Assembly (NCBI RefSeq): GCF_003712195.1
Contig: NZ_RDSD01000014.1
Location: forward strand, 1-64,000
Direction of reading: 5' to 3'
Length of the DNA stretch: 64,000 nucleotides
From: Proteiniphilum sp. X52
Lineage (GTDB): Bacteria > Bacteroidota > Bacteroidia > Bacteroidales > Dysgonomonadaceae
The notes under the pieces were generated by a model. That model was given only the letters and a program-made list of their open reading frames with translations. It searched no databases and had not been told where the DNA came from. Made by a program: the position numbers and the translations under genes. Shown here piece by piece: positions 26,551 to 34,897 of this stretch. Position 1 is the first letter of the stretch. Every line of letters begins with the position of its first letter.

Positions 26551-27219
26551 TTAAGGTGTTTTATGCTTATCTCCTGATGTGGAACCGGGGAATGGGGATT
26601 TGGGATCGGCCTGCCTGTTTGGCGGATGGGAAACGGCAACCCCATGAATCGATGTCAGTATCTGAGAGAGTTGCAATGAGAGTGAACGACGTATTTCCAG
26701 GCGCATGCGGCAAATGTCGGTAAAATCCTGTGTCCATCGTACGGCGTCAAATTGTTTTAACACACGCATCACCTCGTTAAGTAAAATATAATCGAAAGCA
26801 ATATCGATGGTGTCGTCCACTGTTCTCTCCACGATCTCGGCATTGGCCACAGCATCGGCGGCAGCTTCCTTGTATGCCTTGATAAGTCCCCCCGTCCCCA
26901 GGAGGGTACCACCGAAATAGCGCACGACGATGATGAGCACATCGGTCAGTCCTGCCGAGAGGATCTGCCCAAGAATAGGTCTTCCGGCCGTTCCCGAGGG
27001 TTCACCATCATCGTTTGAACGGAAATCGTTTCTCTCCCACCCCAGCATATAGGCCCAGCAGACATGGCGGGCATCGTAATATTTTTTACGCTGCTCCTCC
27101 AGGATGGCCTTTACCTCATCGGCACTCTTTACCGGAAAGATATGCGAGATAAATTTACTCTTTTTTTCGGTAACATACCCTTCGGCAGGTCGGGTCACCG
27201 TCTTATATGTATCGTCCAT
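26551..27219 (-). CDS. YigZ/IMPACT family protein
   Basis: A 222-residue protein. Residues 10-120 match the UPF0029/IMPACT domain (KKSKFISHIFPV, DARHVCWAYML, DDGEPSGTAGRPIL, VRYFGGTLLGTGGLIKAY). A shorter DUF1949-type ferredoxin-like domain follows. In other bacteria the family is linked to translation control or ribosome binding, but no reaction is proven. The Met at 27219 (MDDTYKTV) is chosen over 27249 because relatives start there. The last ~30 residues (SHPPNRQADPKSPFPG) are Pro-rich and look like an added tail. Confidence 0.88.
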   Translation of the reverse strand: MDDTYKTVTRPAEGYVTEKKSKFISHIFPVKSADEVKAILEEQRKKYYDARHVCWAYMLGWERNDFRSNDDGEPSGTAGRPILGQILSAGLTDVLIIVVRYFGGTLLGTGGLIKAYKEAAADAVANAEIVERTVDDTIDIAFDYILLNEVMRVLKQFDAVRWTQDFTDICRMRLEIRRSLSLQLSQILTSIHGVAVSHPPNRQADPKSPFPGSTSGDKHKTP

Positions 27220-27447
27220 TCCACAAATATAATGAAAGTCGAGAGGCAAGACAAGCTTGTTTGAGCTTGCCCGAGACGCATCTTATATATTATACAAATA
27301 TAGTAAAAGTGGATGGAACAGGCATAATGCCGACAGGGTTGTTTGAATGCTTCACCAAAAACATACCCGCCAAACCGGTAATCGAACCGGAATGACGGGT
27401 AAACAAGTTATACAGGATATGCTCAACCTTGGTTGAAAGATATCCCC

Positions 27448-29988
27448 TTAACACTTGGATGCGCCGCAGTTACGGCACTTGAGGCATCCTTCCTGATAAA
27501 CCAATGTTTCCTGACCGCAGACAGGACATTTCTGCCCTTTGGCTTCGGTCTCGTTGGGCAGGTATTTCTTCAGTGCCCGCTCCACACCGTTCTTCCACGT
27601 GTTGATGGTCTCGCTGTCGAGCTCCAGTCCCGATACCAGCTTGATCACCTGATCGATGGGCATTCCGTAACGCAGTACGCCGGAAATCAACTTCGCATAG
27701 TTCCAGTATTCGGGGTTGAACTTACCATCCAGCCCCTCAATGGTCACCTTGTAACCGCGCCTGTTCTGGAACTGGAAATCGTAATGCTTCCGCCCGTCAT
27801 TGTCGTACGCTTTGATGATCTTTCCGGAAGTGACATTCTTGGGCACCATAATCCCATCGTCTTCGTCGTTAATCCCGGTGAAAATCTCATATGGCCTGCC
27901 ATTGTGTAAGCCGATGAAAGCGATCCATTTCTCCTTATTGTTCTGGAACTTGATCACATCGGCTTCCAGCTCCACAGGACGGGAGGTGACGATCACCGGT
28001 AGTTCGTAACAATCATCATCTTTTTCCTCTTCTTTTTTGTCACCGTTGGAGATAAGCACGCCGGCCCGCGATCCGTCGCGATAGACCGTACAACCTTTAC
28101 AACCGCTCTTCCACGCTTCCATGTATAATTGGCCCACCAGTTCCTCGGTGGCATCATTCGGCAGGTTGATAGTCACGCTGATGGAGTGGTCCACCCATTT
28201 CTGCACTCTTCCCTGCATCTTTACCTTTTGCAGCCAGTCCACATCGTTGGAGGTGGCTTTATAGTAGGGTGATTTTGCCACCATCTCGTCGATTTCCGCG
28301 TTGGTGTAGCGTTTGGTGGTGGAATAGCCGTTGGCTTCCATCCAGGTAACGAATTTATGATGGAATACCGTGTATTCTTCCCACGAATCGCCGTTCTCAT
28401 CCACGAAGTCGACCTTCACATCCTTGTCACTGGGGTTTACCTTACGACGACGGGTATAAACAGGCAAAAAGACCGGCTCGATACCCGAAGTGGTCTGCGA
28501 CATAAGACTGGTTGTTCCTGTAGGGGCGATGGTGAGGAGGGCTATATTACGCCTTCCGTATTTCACCATATCCTCACACAGCTGAGGATCAGCCTCTTTC
28601 AGGCGATTGATAAAGGGATTGTTTTTCTCTCTTTCCATATCGAATATCTCGAATGCGCCCCGCTCTTTTGCCATCTCCACAGATGAGGCATAAGCATTGA
28701 GCGCCACTGTACGGTGTACTTTTTCCGAGAAATCATTACCTTCGTCCGTTCCATAACGGATGCCCAAGGCGGCGAGCATATCTCCCTCCGCGGTGATACC
28801 TACACCGGTACGACGTCCCTGGAGGGTTTTACGCTGGATCTTTTTCCAGAGGTTACGCTCGGAATATTTCACTTCTTCCGATTCGGGGTCAGCTTCTATT
28901 TTTTCGAGGATCATATCGATCTTTTCCGACTCCAGATCCACGATATCGTCCATGATACGTTGGGCCAACCGCACATGCTTGCCAAAGAGTTCGAAATCGA
29001 AATAGGCATCCTCCTTAAAGGGATTCACCACATAGGAATAAAGGTTGATAGCCAGCAGGCGGCAACTATCGTAAGGACACAACGGTATTTCACCGCACGG
29101 ATTGGTCGATACGGTTCTGAAACCCAGGTCGGCATAACAGTCGGGAATCGACTCGCGGATAATGGTATCCCAAAACAGCACACCAGGCTCGGCCGATTGC
29201 CAGGCATTGTGCACAATCTTTTTCCACAACCTCCCGGCATCAATCGTTTTCTCATATTTCGGTTTGTCGGAATCGATAGGAAACTTCTGCACATAAGGTT
29301 TTCCTCCTGATGCGGCTTTCATAAATCCATCATCGATTTTTACCGAGATATTGGCTCCGGTTACTTTGCCCTGCTCCAACTTGGCGTTGATAAAGTCTTC
29401 CGAATCAGGATGCTTGATGGATACGCTCAACATCAAAGCGCCTCTGCGACCGTCCTGCGCCACTTCACGCGTGGAATTGGAGTAACGCTCCATGAAAGGG
29501 ACCAAGCCGGTGGAAGTGAGAGCCGAATTCTTTACGGGCGATCCTTTCGGCCGGATATGGGAGAGGTCGTGCCCTACGCCTCCCCGGCGTTTCATTAATT
29601 GCACCTGCTCCTCGTCGATACGGATAATGGCGCCATAGGAGTCGGCATCGCCATCCATCCCTATCACAAAGCAATTGGATAACGAGGCCACCTGGTAATC
29701 ATTTCCGATACCGGTCATGGGACTTCCCTGGGGAATGATATAACGAAAACGGTCGAACAAATCGAACAGTTCTTTCTCGCTCAACGGATGGGCATATTTC
29801 TTTTCAATCCGGGCTATTTCTTTGGCCAACCGCCAATGCATATCTTCGGGTGTCTTTTCATAGATATCGCCATGACTGTCTTTGAGGGCGTATTTGCTTA
29901 CCCACACCTTGGCCGCCAATTCATCGCCCTGGAAATACCTCAACGAGGCGTTATAGGCTTCGTCGAAAGCGTATGTCTTCTTCTTCAT
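27448..29988 (-). CDS. nrdJ: Adenosylcobalamin-dependent ribonucleotide reductase (class II)
   Basis: An 846-residue enzyme that reduces ribonucleotides to deoxyribonucleotides with a B12-generated thiyl radical. It shows the radical-site finger loop Cys in STNPCGEIPL, the substrate Cys in SLSNCFVIG, the NCG-type ten-stranded barrel, GRRNIALLTIAPTGT and GIEPVFLP. The C-terminal TSCPD-like part ends in a four-Cys zinc site (CPVCGQ, CLKCRNC) before the redox Cys at SKC. The start at 29988 (MKKKTYAFDEA) is preferred over 30021. No cobalamin riboswitch was found upstream. Confidence 0.94.
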   Translation of the reverse strand: MKKKTYAFDEAYNASLRYFQGDELAAKVWVSKYALKDSHGDIYEKTPEDMHWRLAKEIARIEKKYAHPLSEKELFDLFDRFRYIIPQGSPMTGIGNDYQVASLSNCFVIGMDGDADSYGAIIRIDEEQVQLMKRRGGVGHDLSHIRPKGSPVKNSALTSTGLVPFMERYSNSTREVAQDGRRGALMLSVSIKHPDSEDFINAKLEQGKVTGANISVKIDDGFMKAASGGKPYVQKFPIDSDKPKYEKTIDAGRLWKKIVHNAWQSAEPGVLFWDTIIRESIPDCYADLGFRTVSTNPCGEIPLCPYDSCRLLAINLYSYVVNPFKEDAYFDFELFGKHVRLAQRIMDDIVDLESEKIDMILEKIEADPESEEVKYSERNLWKKIQRKTLQGRRTGVGITAEGDMLAALGIRYGTDEGNDFSEKVHRTVALNAYASSVEMAKERGAFEIFDMEREKNNPFINRLKEADPQLCEDMVKYGRRNIALLTIAPTGTTSLMSQTTSGIEPVFLPVYTRRRKVNPSDKDVKVDFVDENGDSWEEYTVFHHKFVTWMEANGYSTTKRYTNAEIDEMVAKSPYYKATSNDVDWLQKVKMQGRVQKWVDHSISVTINLPNDATEELVGQLYMEAWKSGCKGCTVYRDGSRAGVLISNGDKKEEEKDDDCYELPVIVTSRPVELEADVIKFQNNKEKWIAFIGLHNGRPYEIFTGINDEDDGIMVPKNVTSGKIIKAYDNDGRKHYDFQFQNRRGYKVTIEGLDGKFNPEYWNYAKLISGVLRYGMPIDQVIKLVSGLELDSETINTWKNGVERALKKYLPNETEAKGQKCPVCGQETLVYQEGCLKCRNCGASKC

Positions 29989-30370
29989 CGGGAAAAAATT
30001 AAATAATAAATAAAATTCCAATTCCTTTAGACATTTCCCGCAACCTGATCAGGCAAACTGGCCTCTTGTTCGAATTACGTGACGAAAATGTCTAAATGTT
30101 ACTTATTCTCCAAAACAGACCGTTCAATTTTTCAAAGCAAGGTTTTTTTGGTTTTGCAAGTTTATGGAAACTTTCCAAGAATCCAAAATTTTTATCCATT
30201 TTTTTATCAACAAAATCTCAAAGTTTTCCAGAATAAATCACAAAAGTTTAATAATCAATTATTTAATTTTTCAAAAGGGAGAAAAAGTTTTCCGATTGGT
30301 ACAACTTCGCTGAATTTCAAACTAATAAATAAGTAAAAATAATGATACAAAAAACAGGGAAAATATGAAT
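29989..30370 (-). other. AT-rich leader region of nrdJ, no gene supported
   Basis: This gap is very A/T-rich. An open frame at 30079-30336 on the plus strand reads as low-complexity Phe/Lys/Gln sequence and has no family resemblance. No B12 box or NrdR box was recognised. The serpin terminator follows at 30371. Confidence 0.4.
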
Positions 30371-30405
30371 AAAAAAATCACCCAACAGGTGAAACTTGTT
30401 GAGTG
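30371..30405 (-). terminator. Terminator of the serpin gene
   Basis: CACTCAACA pairs with TGTTGGGTG on the minus strand (one G-U pair) and is followed by ATTTTTTT. Confidence 0.75.
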
Positions 30406-30464
30406 ATAGGTTTTCCGGAAGTTACCCTGTCATCCGGATCATAAAGGATGCGTAAATCCAGGGA

Positions 30465-31727
30465 TCAAAAATTTTTCACCGCTCCCATAAAGAGAATGAG
30501 TCCGGTGGAATTTTCCTGGATGAGATAAAGGAAAGGACGGTTAGCGTTGAATACCACTTTTTCCGGGTTTAAGGGAAGGGCCGTGGTGAGCATCCCGATT
30601 GTAGTAACCGCTGCCGCTTCGGTGCCCAACTCATCAGTACTGATATAGGTATCTTGTTTCACGAAACCAATTTTGGCGGGTCCGTCACTCATCCGCGAAA
30701 AATCGGCCGCATGGCCAAAAGCGATCCCCATCCCCATTTTTGCAAGTACCTCGTTCAACCTTTTACTATACTCTGTTTTGAATTTCGGTAACGAGAGTTC
30801 TACCTCGGCCTCACGTAAACCCGACTTCAAATTTTCCCAATATCCCTCCTGACGGGTTAGCGCTACCACATCCTGTAGTTTTTTACCCTCCGCGGGCAGG
30901 AGCACCATCATACTGAAAGCCTGGTTACCGTAGGGAAGTCGTACTAACTGGAGGTGCTCATCAGTGGCATAATTAAACTTTGCGGTCTGGTTCATCATCT
31001 TCACATTTTTCCGCGTGCCATTTTCGCAGGTGAACGGCCTTTCGGAAGTGTTCTTCTTGTCAAATTCCGAAGTCCATATGCCTTTAAAATAAATGGCATT
31101 GAGCAGATACATCAGATCTTCCGGCTTGGTACTCTCTATCACTTTTTCTATCAAGCCGTTGGTATTATCCGATGCCCACTTATTGATCATACCCGCAGTT
31201 TCACGACGAGCGAAATCGACAGCTTCCACCGTCGCCTCATAGAACGAGCGATTACTATTCACAAAATCGGGCTTGATCTTAACGGATTGATTGGTAAAAA
31301 TAGCGTTGGCAATGGATAACTTAGTGGAAGGATCTGTTTTTAATAACGCCTCACGGAGTTTTTTATAGTAACTATTGAGTTCGTCATCCGAAAACCCATC
31401 CATTTTCAGCGTTTGCTGCATGGCCTCCTTTGTTTGGCCGGCAGCACCGTTGCTTGTCATGGCAAGAGCCATGCTCAGGCTCAGCGGCGAGACCATGAAG
31501 TTATTGTCTTCGCCGAGGGATTCTTCCACAAACAGGTGTTCAAAAAAATCGAACGCAAATCTCTGGTCCGCGCGTACCATCTGCCGCTCTTCCGAGCGCA
31601 GGTCTATCCGGATGGGATCGGGGAGTTCGCCGGCCCGCACATCAGCGCCGTTTTTATCACAAGACATAGCCCAAAACAGGCTCGTAATCATTACCATTAA
31701 TAATGATGAGTTGATCTTCGATTGCAT
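30465..31727 (-). CDS. Serpin family protease inhibitor (lipoprotein)
   Basis: A 420-residue protein with a lipobox LFWAMSC at about residue 23, so probably anchored to the membrane or exported. The serpin fold covers about 50-420: FAFDFFEHLF, NFMVSPLSLSMALAMTSNGAAG, AIFTNQSVKIK, WASDNTNGLI and the shutter SPLS. The reactive centre hinge is GTEAAAVTT, so the inhibitory loop geometry is intact. NRPFLYLIQENSTGLILFMG is the usual C-terminus. The start at 31727 is used because an upstream Met (31769) is only 14 codons of repeat-derived sequence. It probably inhibits host or competitor serine or cysteine proteases. Confidence 0.93.
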   Translation of the reverse strand: MQSKINSSLLMVMITSLFWAMSCDKNGADVRAGELPDPIRIDLRSEERQMVRADQRFAFDFFEHLFVEESLGEDNNFMVSPLSLSMALAMTSNGAAGQTKEAMQQTLKMDGFSDDELNSYYKKLREALLKTDPSTKLSIANAIFTNQSVKIKPDFVNSNRSFYEATVEAVDFARRETAGMINKWASDNTNGLIEKVIESTKPEDLMYLLNAIYFKGIWTSEFDKKNTSERPFTCENGTRKNVKMMNQTAKFNYATDEHLQLVRLPYGNQAFSMMVLLPAEGKKLQDVVALTRQEGYWENLKSGLREAEVELSLPKFKTEYSKRLNEVLAKMGMGIAFGHAADFSRMSDGPAKIGFVKQDTYISTDELGTEAAAVTTIGMLTTALPLNPEKVVFNANRPFLYLIQENSTGLILFMGAVKNF

Positions 31728-31734
31728 AACAGTT

Positions 31735-31825
31735 ATTTTTAAGTGAACTATTTCGTTAAGCAAGTGCAAAGTGAATTTATTTACTTTGCCGAGCGCGGAA
31801 ATAGTCTAATGTAATTGAACATTTT
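31735..31825 (-). repeat. Inverted copy of the 72 bp repeat
   Basis: GCAAGTGCAAAGTGAATTTATT and the neighbouring words are the reverse complement of the unit at 16340-16499. It lies just upstream of the serpin start, where it would affect the leader or promoter. Confidence 0.75.
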
Positions 31826-32098
31826 CCATTTACTTGTTTATATGATGCTTTCAAACGGCCCATTGTTGCAAAAAGACTGTTAAAAAAAATAAAAAGGAGA
31901 AAAGATGGGTAGGCGGGAAGGTGGGAAAGATGACCGGGGGAGTGCGGGGGACCGGGGATGGCCGGAGAGGATGGATGAAGATTTTGACCGCGGCCACTGT
32001 AAATGATAAAATTAATGCCTATTTTTGTCTGCTGATTGATCAGGTTTCACACTGGTCGGTCTGATTGATGTACCACATTTAAATTATTGTCTGTCGGA
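31826..32098 (+). other. G-rich gap before speA
   Basis: No gene is seen. Bases 31907-31957 hold six runs of three to five G with short spacers, enough for a G-quadruplex on the plus strand. Weak A/T-rich sequence follows up to the speA start. Confidence 0.4.
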
Positions 32099-33997
32099 AT
32101 GAGAAGATGGCGTATCGAAGACTCGGAAGAGTTGTATAATATCAACGGTTGGGGAAACGGTTATTTTTCCGTCAACGAAAAGGGTCATGTGCAGGTAACT
32201 CCACGTAAACAGGCCGGTTATAGCGTAGACCTGAGCGAGCTGATGCGTGAATTGTACTTGCGCGATGTTTCAGCTCCCGTATTGATACGGTTTCCCGAGA
32301 TACTGGACAACCGTATTGAAAAGATATCCCAAAGTTTCGCCATCGCATCGAAAGAGTATGAATATAATGCCCAGAATTACATCATCTACCCTATCAAGGT
32401 AAACCAGATGCGGCAAGTAGTGGAGGAAATCGTATCAAGCGGCAAACGATTCAACATCGGCCTGGAAGCCGGATCCAAGCCGGAATTGCATGCCGTGCTT
32501 GCGATCAATACCGACAATGACTCGCTTATCATATGCAACGGATACAAAGATGAAAGCTATATTGAACTGGCGTTGCTGGCGCAAAAGATGGGAAAGAAGG
32601 TGTTCATTGTGGTGGAAAAACTGAATGAACTCGACCTGACCATCCAGATCGCGAAGCGGTTAAAGGTAAAACCCAATATAGGCATTCGTGTGAAGTTGGC
32701 CAGCTCCGGTAGCGGAAAGTGGGAAGAGTCGGGTGGCGACGGCAGCAAGTTCGGCCTCAATTCAAGTGAACTGCTCGACGCGTTGGAGGTGCTCAAGGCA
32801 AACAAAATGGATGACTGCTTTCAGCTTATCCATTTTCACATAGGAAGCCAGATCACAAAAATACGCCGTATCAAGACCGCATTGCGTGAAGCGGCCCAGT
32901 TCTACGTGCAACTCCATGCCTTGGGCTTCAAGATCCAGTATGTAGACATAGGGGGCGGATTGGGGGTCGATTACGACGGCACGCGTTCCTCCTTCACCGA
33001 GAACAGCATCAATTACTCTATACAAGAGTATGTGAACGACTCGGTGTTTGCCTTCGTGGATGCCGCCAACAAAAACGAACTGCCCCACCCCGACATCATT
33101 ACCGAGTCGGGACGCGCGCTTACGGCACATCATTCGGTATTAATCTTTGAAGTGCTGGAAACGGCTACCTTACCGGCATGGCGGGAAGACCAGGAGTTGG
33201 AGGAGGATGCCCACGAATTGGTGAAAGAACTCTACAATATCTGGGATACGCTCACACAGGCACGGATGCTGGAAGCATGGCACGACGCGCAACAGATCAG
33301 GGAAGAGTCGCTCGACCTGTTCAGCTTGGGCATGCTCGATTTGAAAACCCGGGCACAGATGGAGCAACTCTACTTCTCTATCGTGCGCGAAATCAATATC
33401 ACCAGCAACCGGGCCAAGCACGCGCCCGAAGAGTTGCGGCAATTATCGACTTTGCTGCCCGACAAATATTTCTGTAATTTCTCGTTGTTCCAATCGCTCC
33501 CCGACTCCTGGGCCATCGACCAGGTGTTTCCCATCATACCTATTCACCGGCTGGATGAGAAACCCGACAGGACAGCCACACTGCAGGATATCACCTGCGA
33601 CTCCGATGGGAAAATATCCAATTTTGCCTCGCAGGACGGATTCCGATCCACCTATCTTCCCGTCCATTCGCTTAGAAAGGACGAGCCTTATTATATAGGT
33701 GTCTTCCTGGTGGGGGCTTACCAGGAGATTTTGGGCGACCTGCATAACCTGTTTGGTGACACCAACGTGGTGCATGTCTCCACAGGCGATAGTGGATACA
33801 AGATCGATCAGATGATCGACGGGGAGTCGGTGGCAGAAGTCCTCGAATATGCGCAGTACAATCCCAAAAAACTGGTTCGCACCGTGGAGACCTGGGTGAT
33901 GAGTTCCGTGAAACAAGGGAAGATCTCGGTGGAAGAAGGGAAAGAATTCCTCTCGAACTACCGGTCGGGGTTGTACGGATACACCTATCTGGAATAA
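32099..33997 (+). CDS. speA: Biosynthetic arginine decarboxylase
   Basis: A 632-residue PLP enzyme that turns arginine into agmatine, the first step of the polyamine pathway. NGWGNGYFSVNEKGHV is the standard start, and the PLP lysine is in YPIKVNQM. Other conserved parts are GLEAGSKPEL, LASSGSGKWEESGG, HIGSQI, VDIGGGLGVDYDG and ESGRALTAHH. Length matches the SpeA family (630-660). An in-frame TTG lies 12 nt upstream, but the ATG fits better. Its 3' end overlaps the convergent CDF gene by 13 nt. Confidence 0.95.
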   Translation: MRRWRIEDSEELYNINGWGNGYFSVNEKGHVQVTPRKQAGYSVDLSELMRELYLRDVSAPVLIRFPEILDNRIEKISQSFAIASKEYEYNAQNYIIYPIKVNQMRQVVEEIVSSGKRFNIGLEAGSKPELHAVLAINTDNDSLIICNGYKDESYIELALLAQKMGKKVFIVVEKLNELDLTIQIAKRLKVKPNIGIRVKLASSGSGKWEESGGDGSKFGLNSSELLDALEVLKANKMDDCFQLIHFHIGSQITKIRRIKTALREAAQFYVQLHALGFKIQYVDIGGGLGVDYDGTRSSFTENSINYSIQEYVNDSVFAFVDAANKNELPHPDIITESGRALTAHHSVLIFEVLETATLPAWREDQELEEDAHELVKELYNIWDTLTQARMLEAWHDAQQIREESLDLFSLGMLDLKTRAQMEQLYFSIVREINITSNRAKHAPEELRQLSTLLPDKYFCNFSLFQSLPDSWAIDQVFPIIPIHRLDEKPDRTATLQDITCDSDGKISNFASQDGFRSTYLPVHSLRKDEPYYIGVFLVGAYQEILGDLHNLFGDTNVVHVSTGDSGYKIDQMIDGESVAEVLEYAQYNPKKLVRTVETWVMSSVKQGKISVEEGKEFLSNYRSGLYGYTYLE

Positions 33998-34884
33998 GCG
34001 CATTCCTCGTCCGCCACTTCAAACTCAATGGTACAGTGATGTACCCCCATTGACAGCAGTTTGTCCCGGATCTCCAATTTCAGCAGGTGTTGCGCCTCCA
34101 TCGGAAGGGGGCCGCGAAGCACCACGTGAACGGTCATTACGTTGTATTCGCCGTCTACCGACCAAGCATGGAGATCGTGCAGGTCTTGCACTCCACCGAT
34201 TCCCAGTAGCGCCCGTTTCACTTCTTCCATATCAAGATGCGAAGGACTCCCCTGCAAAATAACACGCAGGCTTTGACGGATATTTCTATACACATTATAA
34301 AGGATATAGAGAGAAATGAGAATGGAAAGGAGAGGATCGATAATTGGCGCGTCGACAAAATACATGATTCCCGCACCGACCAACACCGCCAGCCACCCCA
34401 GCACATCTTCCAGGAGATGTAGCGACACCACCCTTTCGTTCATTGAGCTTCCCCTCCTCAGCCGAAGGACAGCCATCCCGTTGATGATCACTCCCAGCAC
34501 GGCAAGTAACAGCATCCCTTTCACATCGGGATGTTGAGGATTCAACAGACGGGGAATAGCATGCGTCAGGATCAGGATACTTCCCACCAGCAGCACCACC
34601 GAATTGATCACGGCCCCTAATAACGAGAAACGTTTGTAGCCATAGGTATATTCCTTGGTCCGGGGTCTCTGTGCCACTTTTTGGAAATACCATGACAGCC
34701 CGAGCGAAAAACTGTCGCCCAGATCATGGACCGCATCCGAAAGGATTGCCACACTGTTGGTTATCAAACCACCGGCCAACTCAATGATGGTGAAAGAGAG
34801 ATTCAGAAAAAAAGCCGCCCTGATATTCTTCACATCGGTGTGACCGTAGTGATGATCGCGATGGTGGTGCTGATGTGCATGCAT
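33985..34884 (-). CDS. Cation diffusion facilitator family transporter
   Basis: A 299-residue inner-membrane metal/proton antiporter. It starts with a His-rich metal-binding tail (HAHQHHHRDHHYGH), then six membrane helices, with metal-site residues in SDAVHDLGDS (TM2) and HLLEDVLGW (TM5). The C-terminal cytoplasmic domain (about 210-299) carries HDLHAWSVDGEYN. The likely substrates are zinc, cobalt or cadmium. It converges with speA and follows the peptidase gene by 13 nt on the same strand, so those two may be co-transcribed. Confidence 0.93.
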   Translation of the reverse strand: MHAHQHHHRDHHYGHTDVKNIRAAFFLNLSFTIIELAGGLITNSVAILSDAVHDLGDSFSLGLSWYFQKVAQRPRTKEYTYGYKRFSLLGAVINSVVLLVGSILILTHAIPRLLNPQHPDVKGMLLLAVLGVIINGMAVLRLRRGSSMNERVVSLHLLEDVLGWLAVLVGAGIMYFVDAPIIDPLLSILISLYILYNVYRNIRQSLRVILQGSPSHLDMEEVKRALLGIGGVQDLHDLHAWSVDGEYNVMTVHVVLRGPLPMEAQHLLKLEIRDKLLSMGVHHCTIEFEVADEECAYSR

Positions 34885-34897
34885 AACCCAACGCTGT

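Noticed and set aside
30079-30336. Open frame of 85 codons upstream of nrdJ
   Set aside because: It is A/T-driven low-complexity sequence rich in Phe, Lys and Gln, without family resemblance, start context or neighbour support.
29989-30370. A cobalamin riboswitch before the B12-dependent nrdJ
   Set aside because: I looked for the B12 box pattern and its partner motif and found none. A covariance search would be decisive.
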